From an uncultured Piscinibacter sp. (GTDB lineage: Bacteria; Pseudomonadota; Gammaproteobacteria; Burkholderiales; Burkholderiaceae_C), in contig NZ_CALFYO010000020.1 in the NCBI RefSeq assembly GCF_937952055.1, positions 558,001 to 622,000 on the forward strand: a stretch of 64,000 bases of DNA, written 5' to 3'. The first letter of the stretch is position 1; each line of letters starts with the position of its first letter. The notes under the pieces are model-generated. The model ran no database searches. It was not told the origin of the DNA and worked only from the letters and a program-made list of their open reading frames with translations. Positions 54,148-62,048 of this stretch are shown here, one piece after another. The position numbers and the translations under genes were made by a program.

Positions 54148-54163
54148 GTCAGGTTGACCTGAC
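54148..54163 (+). promoter_or_regulatory. Dyad upstream of the bacteriohemerythrin gene
   Basis: GTCAGGT-TG-ACCTGAC is a perfect 7-bp inverted repeat with a 2-bp centre, 62 nt before the gene. TTGACC inside it could serve as a -35, so a bound protein would block or shape transcription. Confidence 0.5.
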
Positions 54164-54225
54164 TCAAGGCCGCTGTGCAGCCTCCTGCCTACCCTCGCCG
54201 CAACGCCCCCCTTCTAAGGTTTGCC

Positions 54226-54738
54226 ATGCCCGTGCTCGAATGGTCCGACGCGCTGTCGCTCGACCTGCCCCTGATGGACGACACCCATCGCGAGTTCGTC
54301 GACCTGCTCGCCGCCGTCGATGCGGCGACGGACGACGCGCTGCTCCCCGCCTGGCGCGCGCTGCTCGTCCACACCCAGTGGCACTTCGACCAGGAAGACC
54401 GCTGGATGCGCGAGACGCGCTTCGCCGCCGGCAACTGCCACAGCGTGCAGCACAAGGTCGTGCTGGAGGTGATGCGCGAGGGTCTGAAGCGCGCCGAAGC
54501 CGGCGAACCGCAGATCCTGCGCATGATGTCCGGCGAACTGGCGTTGTGGTTCCCGCAGCATGCGCAGAGCATGGACGCAGGACTGGCGCTGCACCTGCGC
54601 CGGGTCGGCCACGACCCGGTCACCGGCAAGGTCACCCACCCCGACGCGCTCCCGCAGGCCGAGATCAGTGGCTGCGGGTCGGTGGCCTGCACACCGGCCG
54701 AGGCGCCGCAGGCCAGCGCGGAATCCGCGTCGGCCTGA
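54226..54738 (+). CDS. Bacteriohemerythrin
   Basis: The protein has 170 residues. The diiron ligands of hemerythrin are seen in order: DDTHREFVDLL (His and Asp/Glu), HTQWHFDQED (His, His, Glu), HSVQHKVVLE and WFPQHAQSMD. It should bind oxygen reversibly in the cytoplasm. The C-terminal 35 residues (after the His of the last helix) contain CGSVAC, an unusual pair. The start MPVLEWS at 54226 follows an AAGGT site. It is the second hemerythrin-type gene in the window. Confidence 0.92.
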   Translation: MPVLEWSDALSLDLPLMDDTHREFVDLLAAVDAATDDALLPAWRALLVHTQWHFDQEDRWMRETRFAAGNCHSVQHKVVLEVMREGLKRAEAGEPQILRMMSGELALWFPQHAQSMDAGLALHLRRVGHDPVTGKVTHPDALPQAEISGCGSVACTPAEAPQASAESASA

Positions 54739-54749
54739 ACGATCGGGCC

Positions 54750-55841
54750 TCAGTCGAACTCGCGCTTGGCCCTGGCGCGCGCTGCACCGGCGCGGCCCCG
54801 CGCCTTCCACATCGCGACCTGACGCTGGCGCTCGAGTGCGCTCATGGTGTCGCGTCGTGCCTCGCGCAGCAGCTTGTGGTAGTTGCGCAGTCGGTCGTCG
54901 TCCACGCCTTCGCGCACCGCGCAACCCGGCTCCTCGCGGTGCGTGCAGTTGCGGAAGCGGCACCGTGGGGCGAGCGCCGCCACGTCGGCGAAGGTCGCCG
55001 CCACGCGCGCCTCGTCGGCATCGGGGCGCAAGGCGCGCAGCCCTGGCGTGTCGATCACGCAGGCGCCGCCGGGCAGGCGGAACAGCGATCGCGAGGTGGT
55101 GGTGTGCTGACCGCGGCCATCGCTCTCGCGCACCGCACCGGTGTCCTGGCGCGTCTGTCCGAGCAGCGTGTTGGTCAGCGTCGACTTGCCCGCCCCCGAC
55201 GAGCCGAGCAGCGCCAGCGTGCGCCCCGGCAGCGTGTGCGCGGCCAGGCAGGCCGCCGCCTCCGGGTCGCGCGCGTCCACCGCAACCATCTCCACGCCCG
55301 CCGGAAGGCGGCCGCGCAGTTCCTGCATGCGGCAGTACAACGCACGGGCGTCGGGCACGGTGTCGGCCTTGCTGAGCACGATCACCGGCGACACGCCGCT
55401 GTCCTGCACCAGCGCCAGGAAGCGCTCCATGCGGCGCGGGTTGAAGTCCTCGTCCAGCCCCATCACGAGCAGGGCGGTGTCGACATTGCTGACCAGCGGG
55501 TGACGGCGTCCGTCGGCATCCCGCCGCGCCAGGCGGCTTTGCGGCGGCACGCGCGCATGCACCCAGGGCTGGCCGTGCACATCGCCAGAGGCCAGCACCC
55601 AGTCGCCGACCGCCAGCGCGTCCTCGGCCTCGGCCAGCATGCGCGCGAGCCTCGGCAGCACGCGCGCTGCGAACTCGCGTTCGCCGTCGTGCAACTGCAC
55701 CGTTTCCCGGTGCAGCACGGTGAGCCGCACGAGGCGCAGCGGCACGTCGCCGGTTGCCTCGGCAGCCATTGCCGCGGCCTGGCTGGCCAGTGCCGCGGTG
55801 AGTCCCATTGAGCGCAAGCGCTCGAACGTGAAATCGGTCAT
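54750..55841 (-). CDS. rsgA: Ribosome small-subunit GTPase RsgA
   Basis: The protein has 363 residues. It is a circularly permuted GTPase that helps mature the 30S subunit. An OB-fold is at the N-terminus (residues 30-110). The G motifs come in permuted order: LSKAD (G4), SSGAGKST (G1), DTPGLRAL (G3). The zinc knuckle CRFRNCTHREEPGC lies near residue 290. The start MTDFTF at 55841 is used; an upstream frame-matched start would add a non-homologous leader. It lies convergent with the bacteriohemerythrin gene. Confidence 0.95.
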   Translation of the reverse strand: MTDFTFERLRSMGLTAALASQAAAMAAEATGDVPLRLVRLTVLHRETVQLHDGEREFAARVLPRLARMLAEAEDALAVGDWVLASGDVHGQPWVHARVPPQSRLARRDADGRRHPLVSNVDTALLVMGLDEDFNPRRMERFLALVQDSGVSPVIVLSKADTVPDARALYCRMQELRGRLPAGVEMVAVDARDPEAAACLAAHTLPGRTLALLGSSGAGKSTLTNTLLGQTRQDTGAVRESDGRGQHTTTSRSLFRLPGGACVIDTPGLRALRPDADEARVAATFADVAALAPRCRFRNCTHREEPGCAVREGVDDDRLRNYHKLLREARRDTMSALERQRQVAMWKARGRAGAARARAKREFD

Positions 55842-56261
55842 GGTGATGAATGAACCTGTCTGTCGCCAAGGCGCGCACGAACGCGCCGGCCGGCCCCACG
55901 CGACGCGTGGGGAGCGCAACGAACGAACGCGGCCGCGGTGCGCGCGGCTCAGGTCAGGGCTCGAGGAACTCGACGCAGAAGGAAGACCCGAAGCGCATCA
56001 GGCGCTGGCCGCAGGGAGGGCAAGATCCATCGTCTTCATGAGGCACCTCCTGGGTTCGGGTCGGTCGGAAGGCCGCGTGCGCAGCCGCTGAGGGCGCGCA
56101 GTGTGGCACGCATGGGCAGCAGGGTCAATCGGCGTACGGGGAACTCACCGGCCGCGCGTGGCTTCCCGGACGCTGGCAGGGGTCTTGGCCAGCAAGCCAG
56201 CAGACTCTGCATATCATCCGCGCGCGCCCCCCACGGCGACGACCCCAAGGACACTCCGACC
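55842..56261. other. 420-nt gap between rsgA and the Tim44-like gene
   Basis: Contains a perfect 9-bp palindrome CCCCACGCG-A-CGCGTGGGG at 55894-55912 and, on the minus strand, a 30-codon frame (GTG at 56046 to stop at 55954-55956) that encodes a C-x-x-C peptide (GSCPPCGQRLMRFGSSFCVE). A TGC-extended TATCAT at 56212-56217 could be the -10 of the next gene. Nothing else was recognised. Confidence 0.55.
55894..55912. repeat. Perfect 19-bp palindrome
   Basis: Nine-base arms around a single A, 53 nt upstream of the rsgA start on its strand. With no loop it is more likely a protein-binding dyad than an RNA hairpin. Confidence 0.45.
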
Positions 56262-57176
56262 ATGAAACGCTGGCTGCTCGCTCTCTCTCTCGCCTTCTTC
56301 TCGATCTCGATGCTGCCCGAGTTGGCCGAGGCCAGACGCCTGGGCGGTGGCGGCAGCGCCGGCCTGAAGCGCGACATGCCGGCGCGCACCGCGCCCGATG
56401 CCGTGCCGGCCAAGCCGGCGCAGAACAGCACGGCGTCGCCGAGCAACGCCGCCGCACCGACCGCGGCGGCCGCGACGGCCAAGCGCTCGTGGATGGGGCC
56501 GATCGCCGGCCTGGCCGCTGGCCTGGGCCTGGCGGCGCTGGCCAGCCACCTCGGTCTCGGCGAGGAACTCGCCAGTGTCATGATGATCGCGCTGCTGGCG
56601 CTCGTGGCCATCGTCGTCGTGCGCCTGCTGCTGCGCCGCTTCTCTGGCGCCGCGGCGTCACCCGCGGGCATGCGTCTGGCCGGCGCCGGCGCACCGGTGA
56701 CGAACGACCACGGGGCCTGGCGCGCAGCTGCGGCCGCGCCGATGCCGCCGGCAGGCGCCGTAGAGCATGAGCTTCCCGCCAGCGCGCCGTCCGTGCCGGG
56801 TGACTTCGACGCTGCGGGTTTCGCGCGCATCGCGAAGATGATCTTCATTCGCATGCAGGCCGCCAACGACGCCGGCGACCTCAACGACCTGCGCGCCTTC
56901 ACCACGCCGGAGATGTTCGCCGCGATCCGACTCGACCTGCAGGATCGCCAGGGTGCCGCGCAGCAGACCGACGTGGTGCAGATCGACGCCGAAGTGCTCG
57001 ACGTGGCGCAGGAGACCGAACGCCAGGTCGTCAGCGTGCGCTTCCATGGCCTGATCCGCGAGGCACGCGAAGCAGGTGCCATGCCCTTCGACGAGGTCTG
57101 GCACCTGGTGCGCGCGGCGGATGGCAGCCGCGAGTGGGCCATTGCCGGCATCCAGCAGATGGCCGCGGCGCACTGA
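56262..57176 (+). CDS. Tim44-like domain protein
   Basis: The protein has 304 residues. Residues 1-24 form a signal-like helix, then a Gly/Ala-rich stretch (RRLGGGGSAG), two hydrophobic segments (about 82-100 and 106-123), and a C-terminal Tim44/TIM44-like domain (residues 180-300: FDAAGFARIAKMIFIRMQAANDAGDLNDLRAFTTPEMF). The domain has an NTF2-like alpha+beta fold. Bacterial members are uncharacterised; some sit near envelope genes. It starts at 56262 with a modest AAGGA site. Confidence 0.88.
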   Translation: MKRWLLALSLAFFSISMLPELAEARRLGGGGSAGLKRDMPARTAPDAVPAKPAQNSTASPSNAAAPTAAAATAKRSWMGPIAGLAAGLGLAALASHLGLGEELASVMMIALLALVAIVVVRLLLRRFSGAAASPAGMRLAGAGAPVTNDHGAWRAAAAAPMPPAGAVEHELPASAPSVPGDFDAAGFARIAKMIFIRMQAANDAGDLNDLRAFTTPEMFAAIRLDLQDRQGAAQQTDVVQIDAEVLDVAQETERQVVSVRFHGLIREAREAGAMPFDEVWHLVRAADGSREWAIAGIQQMAAAH

Positions 57177-57180
57177 GGCC

Positions 57181-57942
57181 GTGGTGCAGCAGCTGTACAT
57201 CGTCACCGGTCACTCGCGCGGCCTCGGCGCGGCGATCGCCGCACGGCTGCTGAAGCCCGGCCATGTGGTGATCGGCCTGTCGCGCCGCACCAACGAGGCC
57301 CTGGCAATGTCGGCAACGGCCATTGGCTCGACGCTCGACCAATGGAGCGTCGACCTGGCCGAGCCGCTGCCGGTGGCGCAGCGGCTGCGCGAGACGCTCT
57401 GCAGCTTCGCGCCGGAGCGCTTCGAGCGCGCCGTGCTGATCAACAATGCCGGCGCCATCAACGCCCCGACGGCACTGCGCGACGCCGAGCTCGGCGCGCT
57501 GTCCGCCACGCTGCGCATCGACCTGGAAGCCACGCTGCTGCTGTGTGCGGCCTTCCTGGACGCCACGCGCCACTGGCAGGCCGACCGCCGCGTGTTGAAC
57601 ATCTCCTCGGGGCTCGGCCGGCGCGCGATGGCCAGCAGTGCGGCCTACTGTGCCGCGAAGGCCGGCATGGACCACCTGACGCGCTGCCTCGCGCTGGAGG
57701 AGGCGGCGTTGCCCCACGGCGCGCGCGTGCTTTCGCTCGCGCCGGGCGTGATCGACACCGACATGCAGGTGCAGTTGCGCGGCGCCGATGCTGCTGCCTT
57801 CCCCGACCGCGAGCGCTTCATCGCCTTGCAGCGCGAGGGCCAGCTCAGCAGCGCCGAGGATGCCGCGGCCCGCGTGCTGGCCTGCCTGGAGCGCGCCGAT
57901 TTCGGCCAGCAGCCGGTGGGCGACGTGCGCGAGATGGCCTGA
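57181..57942 (+). CDS. SDR family oxidoreductase
   Basis: The protein has 253 residues. The Rossmann loop TGHSRGLGAAIA is near the start, then NNAGAIN and the catalytic SSGLGRRAMASSAAYCAAKAG (Ser, Tyr, Lys). The last part APGVIDTDMQ is typical. The start is GTG at 57181 (a second GTG follows at once); only 4 nt separate it from the Tim44-like gene, so they are co-transcribed. It resembles sepiapterin- or benzil-reductase-like enzymes, but substrate is unknown. Confidence 0.9.
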   Translation: MVQQLYIVTGHSRGLGAAIAARLLKPGHVVIGLSRRTNEALAMSATAIGSTLDQWSVDLAEPLPVAQRLRETLCSFAPERFERAVLINNAGAINAPTALRDAELGALSATLRIDLEATLLLCAAFLDATRHWQADRRVLNISSGLGRRAMASSAAYCAAKAGMDHLTRCLALEEAALPHGARVLSLAPGVIDTDMQVQLRGADAAAFPDRERFIALQREGQLSSAEDAAARVLACLERADFGQQPVGDVREMA

Positions 57943-57952
57943 AGGCACGCAT

Positions 57953-58216
57953 TCACGAACGCGGCGCCGGTGCGGCGGACTTCTGCGCGAGGCGCGTCGC
58001 CTTGTCGGTCACCGGCCGCTTTCCAATCACGGTCACGCGCGGCAACTGCACCACGCGCGGCTCGAGCAGGTTCTCACGCTTGCCCACCACCTCGACAAGC
58101 GGCAGCGTGACCACGCGCTGGGCAGGCTCGGCGGCCCGCGGCGCCTGCACGCTGAAGGCAGCGGCCAGCGTGGTGGCGATCATCAGCGCGGGGGTGAGGT
58201 AGCGGGTGGCATTCAT
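57953..58216 (-). CDS. Small exported protein with two LPxVxVxGxR motifs
   Basis: The protein has 87 residues. A signal peptide (about residues 1-28, ending near PRAAEP) is followed by two copies of the motif, LPLVEVVGKR and LPRVTVIGKR, 19 residues apart. The C-terminus is basic and Ala/Pro-rich. A paralogue with one motif is encoded at 39601-39819. The ATG follows an AGGAG site. The promoter carries AlgR-like boxes. Function unknown; periplasmic location is inferred. Confidence 0.78.
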   Translation of the reverse strand: MNATRYLTPALMIATTLAAAFSVQAPRAAEPAQRVVTLPLVEVVGKRENLLEPRVVQLPRVTVIGKRPVTDKATRLAQKSAAPAPRS

Positions 58217-58243
58217 GGGCGGCTCCTGGTGTCGATGGATGGC

Positions 58244-58330
58244 AGTATCGGCAGCGCCCGCCGCCGTGGCGAGCCGATTGCGACGCACTGCACCATGGCG
58301 GCGACGAACTGCTGCCCGCGCCGACGAAGC
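58244..58330 (-). promoter_or_regulatory. Promoter with three AlgR-like boxes
   Basis: On the minus strand, TGCGTCGCAATCGGCT (58287-58272) is followed after 22 nt by GATACT (58249-58244), the same layout as at 39515-39558. Two more partial boxes, TTCGTCGCC (from 58308) and TTCGTCGGC (from 58328), lie upstream. The spacing of about 20 nt puts them on the same DNA face. Confidence 0.6.
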
Positions 58331-58382
58331 GCGGGGGCTTTGCCCGCAGAATGCGCTTCGCCGCCTGCAAGAGGACTCTTCG

Positions 58383-60413
58383 ATGCGACGTCTCGCCCTG
58401 CCCGCCCTGGCCCTGCCGATGGCGTTGATGCTCGCCGCTTGCGCCGTCGTGCCGCCCAAGCCGCTCGCACCGCGTCCGGCCGTCGACGCCGCTGCGCCCG
58501 CCGTGGTGGTGCCCCGGCCCAATCTCGTCGTGCAGGGCATCCCGGCCGTCCCGGTCGAACTGACGCAGCAGGTGGCGCGCTACACCGACTTTCGCGGCCA
58601 CCAACTGATCGAGTGGCATCCGACGCGCCGCGAGGTGCTCGTCAGCCACCGCCGCGCCGGCGGCAGCACGCTGCAACTGTTCCGCGTCGCCTCGCCGATG
58701 GCCGAGCCCGAGCCGCTGACCGACTTCGGCGAGCCGGTCCGTGTCGCCAGCTGGGAGCCGACGCGTGGCGACTACCTCGTGTTCGCGCGCAGCAACGGCG
58801 GCGACGAGGCCGACCAGCTCTATCGGCTCGACCTCGACAGCCGCCAGGTCACCCTGCTCACCGACCCGCGCGAGCGCCACGAGATCGAGGGCTGGCTCAA
58901 TCGCAGCAGCCGCCTGCTCGTCAGCTCGGTGCCGCTGGACCGCACCGCGCAGGACGGCACGCGCGAGCGGATCCGGCAGACGCTCACGCTGATCGATCCG
59001 GCCCGTCCCACGCAGCGGCGCAAGCTGGCCGAGCTGCCGGGCAGCGGCTGGGCCGTGGGGGGCGTGTCCTGGAGTGACAAGCGCATCGCGCTGACGCGCT
59101 ACCTGTCGGCCACCGAGTCGCAGTTGTGGCTGCTCGATCTCGCCACCGGCAAGCTCAGGCAACTGCTGCCCGCGCCGGGCAGCAAGGAGAAGGCGAGCTT
59201 CTTTGCAGGTCCCTTCAAGCGCGACGACAGCGGCATCTGGGTGGTCTCCGACCGTGCGGGGGAGTTCCGGCAGCTTCACCTGTACCACCTCGCCCGCCGC
59301 AAGCTGCTGCCGGTATCGGACCGCGTCCCCTGGGACGTGGATCAGATCGCCGCCACGCGCGACGGCCGGCTGCTCGCCGCGCGCGTCAACGTCGACGGCC
59401 GCCACGAATTGCGCCTGTTCGATGCGCGCAAGCTGAAGGAACTGCCGGCGCCCTCCCTGCCCGCCGGCAGCGTGCGTTCGGTCGGCATCCACCCGCGCAG
59501 CGGCGAACTCGCCGTGGCCCTCGACAGCGCCAAGGGCCCGAGCGAGGTGTTCTCGATCGACGGGGAGAGTGGCCGGGTCGAGCAATGGACGCGCGCGCTC
59601 GCCGCACCCGGCGTGGACCCGCAGACCTTCGGTGACCAGCAGATCGTGCGCTGGCCCAGTTTCGACGGCCGCACCATCTCGGGCCTGCTCAACCTGCCGC
59701 CCCAGCGCTTCGAAGGACGGCGGCCGGTGCTGATCGAGATCCACGGTGGGCCGGAGGCACAGGCGCGCGTGGGCTTCATGGGCCGCTACAACCACTTCAT
59801 CGAGGATCTCGGCATCGCCGTCATCCAGCCCAACGTGCGCGGCTCCTCGGGCTACGGCAAGACCTTCCTCGCGCTCGACAACGGTCTGCGGCGCGAGGAC
59901 GCGGTGAAGGACATCGGCACGCTGCTCGACTGGATCGCCACGCAACCGCGGCTGGACGCGTCGCGCGTCGTGGTCAGCGGCGGCAGCTACGGCGGCTACA
60001 TGAGCCTGGCGGTGGCAGCCACCTATCCCGAGCGCATCGTCGGCGCGATCGACGTGGTCGGCATCTCCAACTTCGTGACCTTCCTGCGCAACACCGAGAG
60101 CTACCGGCGCGACCTGCGCCGCGTCGAGTACGGCGACGAGCGCGACGCGGCGATGCGCGAATTCCTCGAGCGCATCTCGCCGACGACCAGCGCGCCGAAG
60201 ATCATCAAGCCGCTGTTCGTCGTGCAGGGCCGCAACGACCCGCGCGTGCCCTACACGGAGGCCGAGCAGATCGTCGACAAGGTGCGCGCCAACGGCACCT
60301 CGGTGTGGTACCTGCGCGCCGACGACGAAGGACACGGCTTCCAGCGCAAGGAGAACGCCGACTTCCAGTTCTGGGCGACGACGCTCTTCCTGCGCCAGAC
60401 CTTGCTCAGGTAG
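58383..60413 (+). CDS. S9 family serine peptidase, lipoprotein
   Basis: The protein has 676 residues. A lipobox LMLAAC is at the N-terminus (Cys20). The beta-propeller (about 60-400) is followed by the alpha/beta-hydrolase domain with the catalytic triad Ser535 (GGSYGGYMS), Asp619 (GRNDPRVPY) and His651 (DEGHGFQ). It belongs to the dipeptidyl/acylaminoacyl peptidase group and should hydrolyse short peptides in the periplasm. The start at 58383 follows an AAGAGGA-like site. The divergent small exported protein shares the upstream gap. Confidence 0.93.
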   Translation: MRRLALPALALPMALMLAACAVVPPKPLAPRPAVDAAAPAVVVPRPNLVVQGIPAVPVELTQQVARYTDFRGHQLIEWHPTRREVLVSHRRAGGSTLQLFRVASPMAEPEPLTDFGEPVRVASWEPTRGDYLVFARSNGGDEADQLYRLDLDSRQVTLLTDPRERHEIEGWLNRSSRLLVSSVPLDRTAQDGTRERIRQTLTLIDPARPTQRRKLAELPGSGWAVGGVSWSDKRIALTRYLSATESQLWLLDLATGKLRQLLPAPGSKEKASFFAGPFKRDDSGIWVVSDRAGEFRQLHLYHLARRKLLPVSDRVPWDVDQIAATRDGRLLAARVNVDGRHELRLFDARKLKELPAPSLPAGSVRSVGIHPRSGELAVALDSAKGPSEVFSIDGESGRVEQWTRALAAPGVDPQTFGDQQIVRWPSFDGRTISGLLNLPPQRFEGRRPVLIEIHGGPEAQARVGFMGRYNHFIEDLGIAVIQPNVRGSSGYGKTFLALDNGLRREDAVKDIGTLLDWIATQPRLDASRVVVSGGSYGGYMSLAVAATYPERIVGAIDVVGISNFVTFLRNTESYRRDLRRVEYGDERDAAMREFLERISPTTSAPKIIKPLFVVQGRNDPRVPYTEAEQIVDKVRANGTSVWYLRADDEGHGFQRKENADFQFWATTLFLRQTLLR

Positions 60414-60541
60414 CCGTGGCTGGCGCTTGCGCGCCGTGCGTTCGCCGGCTCATTCCTCGTGCATGTGCCTGGGGAAGAAGCTCAGGCGGCTCACGCCCTT
60501 GCCCAGCGGGGGGTGTGGCACCGCATCAACCCGCAGGGACC

Positions 60542-61288
60542 TCAGCGCGTCGGCTGAGGGTCCTGGAAACCATGGGCGCGGAAGGTCAGCACCAACGTGT
60601 CGCGGTGGCCGCCCGGCGCCGACGGCTGGATCGGCGTGGTCTCGTGGATCACGCGCTCGTCGTCGAGCAGCAGCGTGGTCCACGGCTGCGTCAGCGTGAA
60701 GCGCAGGCCCGACGGCCCCTCGGCCTCGAACACGCGCGACTCGCCGCCTTTCACGCCTTCGCGCGCGACGAGAATCACGGCGACGAAGTCCACACCGTCG
60801 CGGTGCGCGCCTTCCGGCGTGGGCCGGCCGATGCCGCCCTCGGTGTCGATGCGGAACTGGTGCGCCTCCACGTACCAGGGCTGGGCGTCCTTTTGCGCGG
60901 AGCAGACGGCGGCGAGGGCGACGAGCAGCTTCTTCCACGCCGGGTCGGCCACCAGCGCCGTCTCCAGCGGTTCGAACCAGCGCTCCAGCCCGCCGTGCAG
61001 CGCGTTGTACGACTCCGGCTGCCAGTGCGCGCGGTGGGCGACCTGCCGCAGGTCTTCGCCGCTGGCGACGAAGCTGCCATGGCGGCGCCGGCGATAGCGC
61101 CCGCCGTCGCGCAGGTAGGCATCGGGCGGCAGGCGGTCCCAGCTGGGCATCCAGGCCTCCAGCGCCGGCAGTTCGAGCGCGGCGAGTTCGGCGAGTCCGG
61201 CGGGCGCCAGCGTGGCATGCCCCTGTCGGCGCAGCGTGTCGACCAGAGCGGCAGGCGGTGTGATCGGCGGGGAGAGCAGCTGGGTCAT
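60542..61288 (-). CDS. 2OG-Fe dioxygenase family protein
   Basis: The protein has 248 residues. The iron facial triad is seen as H-x-D in EGAHRDGVDF and a distal His in ERVIHETTPI; the 2-oxoglutarate arginine is probably in GGHRDTLVLTFR. This is the small bacterial 2OG-Fe dioxygenase family, which includes amino-acid hydroxylases such as isoleucine dioxygenase; the substrate here is unknown. The start MTQLLS at 61288 is preferred to upstream starts that lack homology. Confidence 0.85.
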   Translation of the reverse strand: MTQLLSPPITPPAALVDTLRRQGHATLAPAGLAELAALELPALEAWMPSWDRLPPDAYLRDGGRYRRRRHGSFVASGEDLRQVAHRAHWQPESYNALHGGLERWFEPLETALVADPAWKKLLVALAAVCSAQKDAQPWYVEAHQFRIDTEGGIGRPTPEGAHRDGVDFVAVILVAREGVKGGESRVFEAEGPSGLRFTLTQPWTTLLLDDERVIHETTPIQPSAPGGHRDTLVLTFRAHGFQDPQPTR

Positions 61289-61526
61289 CCGTGAATCATG
61301 CCTGCAACGCGCGCGCACGTGCCGTGCCGTGCCCGCGCCGGCCTTCGAAGCGCGCCAGCGATGCGCAGTTCCATGCGCGGGACGGCCACGCAACGTCTTT
61401 CACCCGGCGTTACGCCCCACGACATTACTTCACGCTTGGACAGCATCACGTTCACCGCTTCGCGGCAAAGTGCACATGCCGCGGGCAGGACACGCCCCGG
61501 CATTCACTCAGAAACGGAGTCTCTCC

Positions 61527-62048
61527 ATGAAGAAGATCGTCCACGCTCTCCTGTGTGCTTCCCTGCTCGGCGCAGCCGCCGCGCATGCCGAGGGCCTGTC
61601 CGTCGGCGGCAGTCTCGCCAGCTCGCGCTGGAAGGGCGACGACATCGGCGGCCTGTCCACCGACAAGTCGGCCACCGGCGGCAAGATCTACGGCGGCTAT
61701 GGCTTCACGCCGAACTTCGGCCTCGAGGCAGGGTATGCCACGCTGGGCAAGTTCGAGAGTGCGGCCGGCAGCGTCAAGGCCGACGGCTTCTTTGCCGACG
61801 CGGTGGGGACCTTGCCGCTGGGCAACGGCTTCTCGGCGCTCGGTCGCGTCGGCTTGTTCAACGGCAAGCTCGACAGCAGCCTCGCCGGCGACGACCGCGG
61901 CACGAGCTACAAGGTCGGCGCCGGACTGCAGTACGACTTCGACCCGCGCCTGGCCCTGCGCGGCGAGTGGGAACGCTACCGCTTCGACGCGCTGGGTGCC
62001 AAGAGCAACACCGACCTGTACTCGGTGGGCCTGAACTACAAGTTCTAA
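61527..62048 (+). CDS. Outer-membrane beta-barrel protein (OmpW/OmpA-like)
   Basis: The protein has 173 residues. The signal peptide ends after AAAAHA (residue 21). The mature part has alternating strands of a small eight-strand barrel (GGKIYGGYGFTPNFGLEAGYATLG, FFADAVGTLPLGNGFSALGRVGLF, YDFDPRLALRGEWERYRF) and ends in Tyr-Lys-Phe with a terminal aromatic as needed for outer-membrane insertion. The start at 61527 follows an ACGGAG site. Its stop overlaps that of the convergent methionine synthase gene. Confidence 0.9.
   Translation: MKKIVHALLCASLLGAAAAHAEGLSVGGSLASSRWKGDDIGGLSTDKSATGGKIYGGYGFTPNFGLEAGYATLGKFESAAGSVKADGFFADAVGTLPLGNGFSALGRVGLFNGKLDSSLAGDDRGTSYKVGAGLQYDFDPRLALRGEWERYRFDALGAKSNTDLYSVGLNYKF

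Noticed and set aside
60450..60541. Short minus-strand peptide ending SRLSFFPRHMHEE after the dioxygenase gene
   Set aside because: It looks protein-like, but there is no good start or ribosome-binding site and it overlaps the dioxygenase stop; evidence is too thin for a gene call.
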